Assembly: GCF_000686665.1 (NCBI RefSeq)
Contig: NZ_JMLH01000003.1
Span: 43,539 to 107,538 of the forward strand
Origin: Thomasclavelia saccharogumia DSM 17460
GTDB lineage: Bacteria; Bacillota_I; Bacilli_A; Erysipelotrichales; Coprobacillaceae
Direction: 5' to 3'
DNA length: 64,000 nt
The number at the start of each line of letters is the position of its first letter. Positions within the stretch are counted from its first letter, which is position 1. Position numbers and translations under genes: made by a program. The notes beneath the pieces are model-generated. The model ran no database searches, had not been told where the DNA came from, and saw only the letters and a list, made by a program, of their open reading frames with translations. This document shows positions 59,396-64,000 of this stretch, piece by piece.

Positions 59396-62080
59396 TTAAT
59401 CCCTGTCTTTTTTTATTAGACCATTTAAAAAGGTATTTATTTCTATAGCAATATCACCTGTTGTTGTTGGAAGTCTTAGAATTGGAATATCAGCCTTTTT
59501 CAAAATACTGTTTTTTAATTTATCTCTCTTCATTTGAACCTCGGTACTATGATGGTCACCATCAACCTCAATTACACCAATTGGCAATTTATCCATATCA
59601 TAATATATAACAAAATCACAACTTGCACCATTGTCTATAAAATTTTGTTCCTGTTCCGTAAGCGTTAGATTAGTCGAAACAATTTGTTTTAAATAAATTT
59701 GCATCCGAAAATACAAGCGAGAGAATTCTTGCTTTTCCATAACTTCCCTTAAAAAAGCGGCAGCAATTTGTTCAGATTCATATCTTGAATCTTTTTTATT
59801 TAAACGCCTTCTTAAATTTTCTAATGCACTATCATATTCAGCATAAAGTAAATCAAAGCCAGAGATTACGGGGCTTTCAAAAATACTGTCATCTTTTGCA
59901 TAATATTTCATATACTTTATAAGTGGTTCGATATATTTATTATTGTCTTTAAATATGTCTTTTCCAGTAACCAAAGTAAATTTATTTTTTGCTCTAGAAA
60001 CGGCAACATTAATTAATCTTGGATCATCAACAAAATCAATTTGGGGACTTTTTTGTGCTTTTTTATCTAATACAGTAGAAAATATTATTTCATTGCACTC
60101 TCTTCCTTGAAATTTATGTACTGTAGATTTTATAATTTCTGATGAAAGTAATTCTTGTGCTAAATTCACTTGTCGATTATACGGAGCAATAAATCCTGTG
60201 TTTTCATCTATAAATCCACAATCATCCGTTACTTTTAAAAAAGATTCTAATTCACGTCTGTTTTCTAAAGTTCTCATATGATTTCCCTTTGATGTAACGA
60301 TCAAAGATAATGCATCTTCACCATGATCTTCTCTCATCGGAACCAGTTCGTTATTATAAAACATTTTATTACAAAATTGGATAATTTTAGGATGACACCT
60401 ATAATGCTCTTTTAATAATGTTTTGGGGATTTTGCTACCAAAAACAGCAATTACAGAATCCAGCAAACTTAATTTTTCACAATCATATAGATTATTTGGT
60501 GCTTTTAACCCTCCTTTTGATGGTATAAATTTTAATTGCTTTCTATCGCCTACTACTATTATATTTTTTGCACAAGCAAAACTTATAACTCCAGATAAAA
60601 TATCCTGCTGTGAGGCCTCATCTATAATTACATAATCAAGTAGATATCCATTAGATATAGAATTAAATAGTGACTGTGTCCCACTACCAATCACTGGGAA
60701 ACATTTCAAAAATTCATTGAATCTACTCTTATATGTAGAATCTGTAAAATGAAGTTTATTAGTAGATACATTTTGAGTGATATAATGGTAAAAATAATTT
60801 AATGATTTTTGTGTTAAATCTTTTAAATCATTTTTATAATTATTGTGTTTTAGTTTTTTATTTATTTCTTGAATTTCAATTTCTTTTTTATGAATCATCG
60901 TCTTATAATATGTATATTGTAATGAAAAAATAAAATTTATTTTATCTATATTATTTTGTAAAAAATTGGGGTTAAAAATTTTATAGTTAAACAATAGTTG
61001 TATTCGATTAAAAAAGGTTAAGGGTTTATCTAATAAATGATTTAAATACACCATAAGATTTACAATTTTATCTTTGTTTAATTTGTATTTGTTTATAAAA
61101 TTGATTTCTAATTCAGGATGCAGGCTATGCCATTGTTCTAAATAACTCAGCTCTATTTCCAATTCTTTTAATTCCACATTCAATAAAGAAATTTTATTTT
61201 TAAGCGATAAATTATGAGAAATTCTTTCTGAAATTTCTTGAATTTCATTTATATCTACTTCTTCAGATTTAGGAATTTCTTGAAATTTCATATTTTTAAA
61301 AAATTTTTCTCTATTCTCTTTCTTTCCTAATTTCGCAATTATTGAATTTAGATGATATTTTTCTAATTTTTCATAAATATTTTTAACAGCATCATTGTTA
61401 TTGGAAATAATTGCACATTTTTTCCCATTCACCACAATATTTGCTACAATATTCAATATTGTTTGCGTTTTACCTGTTCCTGGTGGTCCTTCAATAATAC
61501 TGATTTGTGAACTAAAAGCTTTTTCGACAGCTTCCTTTTGCGTTTCATTTATATCAAAAGGATAGATCAATGGCTTTTTCTGGACATATTTATTACATTC
61601 TCCATTTAAATATGAATATAATGCTGTATTTTCTACTGCCATAATTGAATTTATTTGTTTTAAAAGATTATCTTTTATTTTTTTATCATCTTTATCTGAA
61701 GCAAGCAAAAATTGCCTTTTAGCTGTATTTCTAAAATATTCTAATAGATTTCCATGTTCCTTATCATCTTGTAATATCTTAATTCTTTCAAAATTAAAAA
61801 CATATTTCTTATTAGAAGTAAGATAAGAAACTACAATATATTTATCACCATATAATTCGGCATTTTTAATCCGAGAAATACAACCTGTTTTGTTATCATA
61901 AATTACATTTGCATCAAGTTTCTTAGTAGGCGCAATTTCAACATCTTTAAGCTCTTTAAAATAACATTTTTTTGATTTATATATAATTTTTAATATTAAC
62001 TCATTTCTATTCTTATCACTATATATTTCCCAATCTTCATAGTTTTTCACTTCTTCATCGTTTATAAAAATTTTTACCAT
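59396..62080 (-). CDS. SF1 helicase with C-terminal DUF2726 nuclease-like domain
   Basis: About 894 aa. N-terminal 170 residues are a beta-rich, unassigned domain. Then an AAA_11/AAA_12-type SF1 helicase: Walker A EGPPGTGKTQT (about 197-207), Walker B DYVIIDEASQQDI, HYRCHPKIIQFCN, and C-terminal VHKFQGRECNEIIFSTV plus INVAVSRAKNKFTLVTG. A coiled coil of about 130 residues interrupts the two RecA lobes. The final 120 residues (CDFVIYYDMDKLPIGVIEVDGDHHS) match DUF2726, a PD-(D/E)XK-like nuclease fold. This layout is typical of anti-phage or mobile-element helicase-nucleases. The ATG at 62080 follows GGGGTAATGG. Adjacent to tyrosine recombinases. Confidence 0.88.
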   Translation of the reverse strand: MVKIFINDEEVKNYEDWEIYSDKNRNELILKIIYKSKKCYFKELKDVEIAPTKKLDANVIYDNKTGCISRIKNAELYGDKYIVVSYLTSNKKYVFNFERIKILQDDKEHGNLLEYFRNTAKRQFLLASDKDDKKIKDNLLKQINSIMAVENTALYSYLNGECNKYVQKKPLIYPFDINETQKEAVEKAFSSQISIIEGPPGTGKTQTILNIVANIVVNGKKCAIISNNNDAVKNIYEKLEKYHLNSIIAKLGKKENREKFFKNMKFQEIPKSEEVDINEIQEISERISHNLSLKNKISLLNVELKELEIELSYLEQWHSLHPELEINFINKYKLNKDKIVNLMVYLNHLLDKPLTFFNRIQLLFNYKIFNPNFLQNNIDKINFIFSLQYTYYKTMIHKKEIEIQEINKKLKHNNYKNDLKDLTQKSLNYFYHYITQNVSTNKLHFTDSTYKSRFNEFLKCFPVIGSGTQSLFNSISNGYLLDYVIIDEASQQDILSGVISFACAKNIIVVGDRKQLKFIPSKGGLKAPNNLYDCEKLSLLDSVIAVFGSKIPKTLLKEHYRCHPKIIQFCNKMFYNNELVPMREDHGEDALSLIVTSKGNHMRTLENRRELESFLKVTDDCGFIDENTGFIAPYNRQVNLAQELLSSEIIKSTVHKFQGRECNEIIFSTVLDKKAQKSPQIDFVDDPRLINVAVSRAKNKFTLVTGKDIFKDNNKYIEPLIKYMKYYAKDDSIFESPVISGFDLLYAEYDSALENLRRRLNKKDSRYESEQIAAAFLREVMEKQEFSRLYFRMQIYLKQIVSTNLTLTEQEQNFIDNGASCDFVIYYDMDKLPIGVIEVDGDHHSTEVQMKRDKLKNSILKKADIPILRLPTTTGDIAIEINTFLNGLIKKDRD

Positions 62081-62219
62081 AACCATTACCCCAAAAATAT
62101 CCTTAACTTAGCTTATCTATGATTCCATTAGATTATTATCAAATTAACTTGCCTGTTCACAATGAAATCTAATATATTTATTATAATATTAATTATTAAC
62201 TAATACAATAAATGTAAGC

Positions 62220-62251
62220 GGTAAATTATGTTCATATCAACATAATTTACC
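62220..62251. repeat. 13-6-13 perfect inverted repeat
   Basis: GGTAAATTATGTT (62220-62232), a six-base centre CATATC, and AACATAATTTACC (62239-62251). Arm and spacer sizes are those of tyrosine-recombinase core sites (dif/att type). It lies between the recombinases and the helicase-nuclease. A partial extra copy of an arm (AATTATGTT) follows at about 62267. Confidence 0.7.
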
Positions 62252-62286
62252 TTATGTTTAGAAAATAATTATGTTAAGAAACTATA

Positions 62287-62321
62287 GAGAAGTCCTCTTT
62301 TTTATAAGGTCTTCTCATTTT
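62287..62321 (-). terminator. Hairpin after the recombinase gene
   Basis: GAGAAG / CTTCTC with further internal pairing, just past the stop of the second recombinase on the minus strand. Interrupted stem; could be a weak terminator. Confidence 0.5.
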
Positions 62322-62323
62322 TT

Positions 62324-63352
62324 TTACTTCATTTTCTTAACATAATTATTTAACCATTCTTTCAAATCATTTTTTTCGTTTTCGTTATATTTCGAATCAA
62401 TTCCCAATTCTTTATTTCCACTCATAATTTGTTCTCTAATTTTAATATTGTCAGGTGTTGCATAAATTTCTGTTGTAGTTACTGATGAATGCCCCAAAAA
62501 CTCTTTTATTGATAATAATGGTACTCCATTATTATATAAATGAGTCGCTTTGGCGTGGCGAAATGAATGTGGATGATACTTTCCCTTAAATTTATCTGGA
62601 TATTTGACTTTTAAATTTAATACTATTCTATTGATCAAATCATATATGCCAAATCTTGTGTATGGTTTCTTAAATTTGGTATAGAATAAATACCCATCAC
62701 CGAAATCAGTATAATTTTTATTTAGATATCTTTTAATAATTGTAACCAGTTCCTTGCTTATAAGAACAACTCTTGTTTTATTCCCTTTACCATTTCTGAT
62801 AATTATTGATGGCATTGCCTGCTCTAGAATGACATCATTTTTCATTATATTAATCAATTCAGAAACTCTAGTGCCTGTTTCATAAAGAACAGAAATGATA
62901 ACTAAAGTTTTGTAATCTTTATATTTTAAAACATAATCGATAATGAGCTTTATTTCCTCTTCTGTAAAGAATGATATTACTTTAGAACTTCCTTTTTTAT
63001 TTTGAATATTCAATATTTTTGAACAGGAATATACTAGATCAGGATTGTTACGTTGAACATATTTAATAAAACTTTTAATGGCTGCTAATCTTTGATTTCT
63101 GGTACTAACACTTGCTTTCCTTACATCTTCACACCAATCAAGAAAACTTAAGATTACATCTTCTGATAGAATTGTATTAAAAGTAATTTTGCTGGGTTGG
63201 ATATTATATTTATCATTAAGAAATTCAATAAGTAAACAAAAAGTTGAAGAATATGATAGCAATGTATTAATAGAATAGTTTCTTTCATTAATTATATAAG
63301 CTGTCAAAAAATTTTGTAATTGAAGACTGAATTTATCAGCATTTTTACTCAT
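62324..63352 (-). CDS. Tyrosine recombinase (integrase)
   Basis: A 342-aa site-specific recombinase: SAM-like N-terminal core-binding domain (about 10-110) and catalytic domain with all signature residues: R in ETGTRVSELI, HxxR in HPHSFRHAKATHL, H in EFLGHSS and nucleophile Y in TEIYATPD. Its start overlaps the end of the truncated recombinase upstream by eight bases (ATGAGTAA). This is the coupled arrangement of integrase pairs and trios (Tn554-like TnpA/TnpB and related elements). It looks fully functional. Cargo would be the helicase-nuclease next to it. Confidence 0.92.
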   Translation of the reverse strand: MSKNADKFSLQLQNFLTAYIINERNYSINTLLSYSSTFCLLIEFLNDKYNIQPSKITFNTILSEDVILSFLDWCEDVRKASVSTRNQRLAAIKSFIKYVQRNNPDLVYSCSKILNIQNKKGSSKVISFFTEEEIKLIIDYVLKYKDYKTLVIISVLYETGTRVSELINIMKNDVILEQAMPSIIIRNGKGNKTRVVLISKELVTIIKRYLNKNYTDFGDGYLFYTKFKKPYTRFGIYDLINRIVLNLKVKYPDKFKGKYHPHSFRHAKATHLYNNGVPLLSIKEFLGHSSVTTTEIYATPDNIKIREQIMSGNKELGIDSKYNENEKNDLKEWLNNYVKKMK

Positions 63353-63716
63353 TGGTCATCACATCCTTAAATAAGTATTCTGATAAACTATTATTTGCTT
63401 CAATTATTTTTTTCTTTTTGTCGATAGTAAATTGAAGATAATGTTCTGTTTCTTTAATACTGTTATGTCCTAAATATCTGTGCAGATAAGCGAGTATTAC
63501 ATTTTCATCATATCCCTTTGTTAACATAAGATTATAAGTTGTATTTGTGAATTGATGTCTAAGATTGTGCAAGGTTGCATTTGTATTAAAGTTTAGTGAT
63601 TTCAATATGTCTCTATAAAATTTTAATAGATATGCATTATCTATCTGGTTTCCTCGAGTATTACAAAAAATAATTCCTGTCCTTATATTGTTGATATGCA
63701 AATTATTTTGACTCAA
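63345..63716 (-). pseudogene. Truncated tyrosine recombinase, catalytic C-terminus only
   Basis: A 123-aa open stretch starting at a TTG and containing only the second half of an integrase catalytic domain: HxxR in TLHNLRHQFTN, H in YLGHNSIKE, and nucleophile Y in TEHYLQFTI. The N-terminal domain and the first catalytic arginine are absent, and a TAA closes the frame about a dozen codons upstream of the TTG. The gene overlaps the second recombinase by eight bases, so it was the first member of a coupled pair or trio whose 5' part has been lost. Confidence 0.82.
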
Positions 63717-63739
63717 AAAACTACTGTTTATGCATTCGT

Positions 63740-63769
63740 AAATTAGTTAAAATTAAATATAACTAATTT
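63740..63769. repeat. 10-10-10 perfect inverted repeat at the truncation point
   Basis: AAATTAGTTA (63740-63749), ten-base centre, TAACTAATTT (63760-63769). It lies immediately upstream of the truncated recombinase and may mark a recombinase binding site or the junction where its 5' part was lost. Confidence 0.55.
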
Positions 63770-63811
63770 AATTTGATAATATTTTATTCAAATTATTTTA
63801 TGCCGAGAAAA

Positions 63812-63917
63812 CTTATTTATAGTGGATATTCCTAAGTTATACTTTTTCATAAGCAAAATCTTCTTGATTTTGCTTGGTTTTAACGGTTCTTAGGAATTTG
63901 GCTCCACTGTAAATAAG
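63812..63917. repeat. Long imperfect palindrome with internal hairpin (attC- or MITE-like)
   Basis: Arms 63812-63836 and 63889-63917 match over 25 bases once a four-base bulge (GCCA on the right-arm complement) is allowed; otherwise only two positions differ. The centre has a second hairpin, AAGCAAAATC / GATTTTGCTT (63851-63860, 63866-63875), and a GTTA/TAAC pair. The whole could fold as one rod with bulged bases. It sits about 100 bases upstream of the recombinase relic. No gene is visible from 63770 to the window end. Confidence 0.75.
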
Positions 63918-64000
63918 GAAATTGGAATAAATTAATTTGATTGTTTGTGCCATTATATTTTGCTATTTTTTACTAATTAGCTCATATCTTTTACTTCTGT

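Noticed and set aside
63345..63716. Complete small integrase
   Set aside because: It lacks the core-binding domain and first catalytic arginine; only the C-terminal catalytic half is present.

Overview
The window is an AT-rich (roughly 30-33 % GC), densely coded stretch from a low-GC Firmicute. I infer a gut anaerobe of the Erysipelotrichia type (Thomasclavelia/Coprobacillus-like). The basis is gene content rather than rRNA: a glycyl radical enzyme, PckA, citrate synthase without other TCA genes, TetM-like GTPases, a DUF1703 AAA protein, CCA-encoding tRNA genes and strong AGGAGG ribosome sites. From about 23.6 kb onward almost every gene is on the minus strand.

Layout. 0-4 kb: a DUF1697 gene cut by the window edge, a divergent carbamoyltransferase, gene debris, then a MarR/MATE efflux pair with two matching palindromic operators. 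4-18 kb: ilvE, citrate synthase with a duplicated operator, two P-type ATPases of different subtypes, an M20 amidohydrolase, an NAPE-PLD-like metallo-beta-lactamase hydrolase, a free-methionine sulfoxide reductase and small membrane or lipoproteins. 18-24 kb: a decayed alpha/beta hydrolase, small regulators, a DUF1703 AAA ATPase, and a tRNA-Glu / tRNA-Gln / gltX cluster. 24-31 kb: a TetM-like GTPase fused to a Rae1/YacP-type NYN nuclease, a MATE exporter, and an amino-acid ABC transporter (fused binding protein-permease plus ATPase) under a lysine riboswitch. 31-42 kb: Nudix, two maltose-acetyltransferase-like enzymes, a tiny four-helix bis-heme-like membrane protein, PckA, a trigger factor without its ribosome-binding domain, and a sugar group (manA, deoC, RmlD-like reductase, GntR regulator, nanE). 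43-48.3 kb: an uncharacterised glycyl radical enzyme, its activase and two transcription factors, behind a strong promoter with three phased 10-bp repeats. 48.5-58 kb: decayed lipoprotein and another heavily decayed gene, a CobW-type GTPase, xpt-pbuX purine salvage, a 527-aa helical protein, and a Pif1-like helicase with an RNase H1-type hybrid-binding domain. 58-64 kb: a mobile or defence-like island with a DUF4143 ATPase relic, an SF1 helicase carrying a DUF2726 nuclease-like domain, two overlapping tyrosine recombinases (the first truncated) and three conspicuous inverted repeats.

The strongest candidates for undescribed biology are the recombinase/helicase-nuclease island with its inverted repeats (58.5-63.9 kb), the glycyl radical enzyme locus (43-48.4 kb), the GTPase-Rae1 fusion (24.0-26.6 kb), and the hybrid-binding-domain Pif1 helicase (56.5-58.1 kb). 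Function assignments rest on motif recognition by eye; no database search was possible. Start codons were revised wherever a ribosome-binding site clearly pointed to a different start from the longest open frame.
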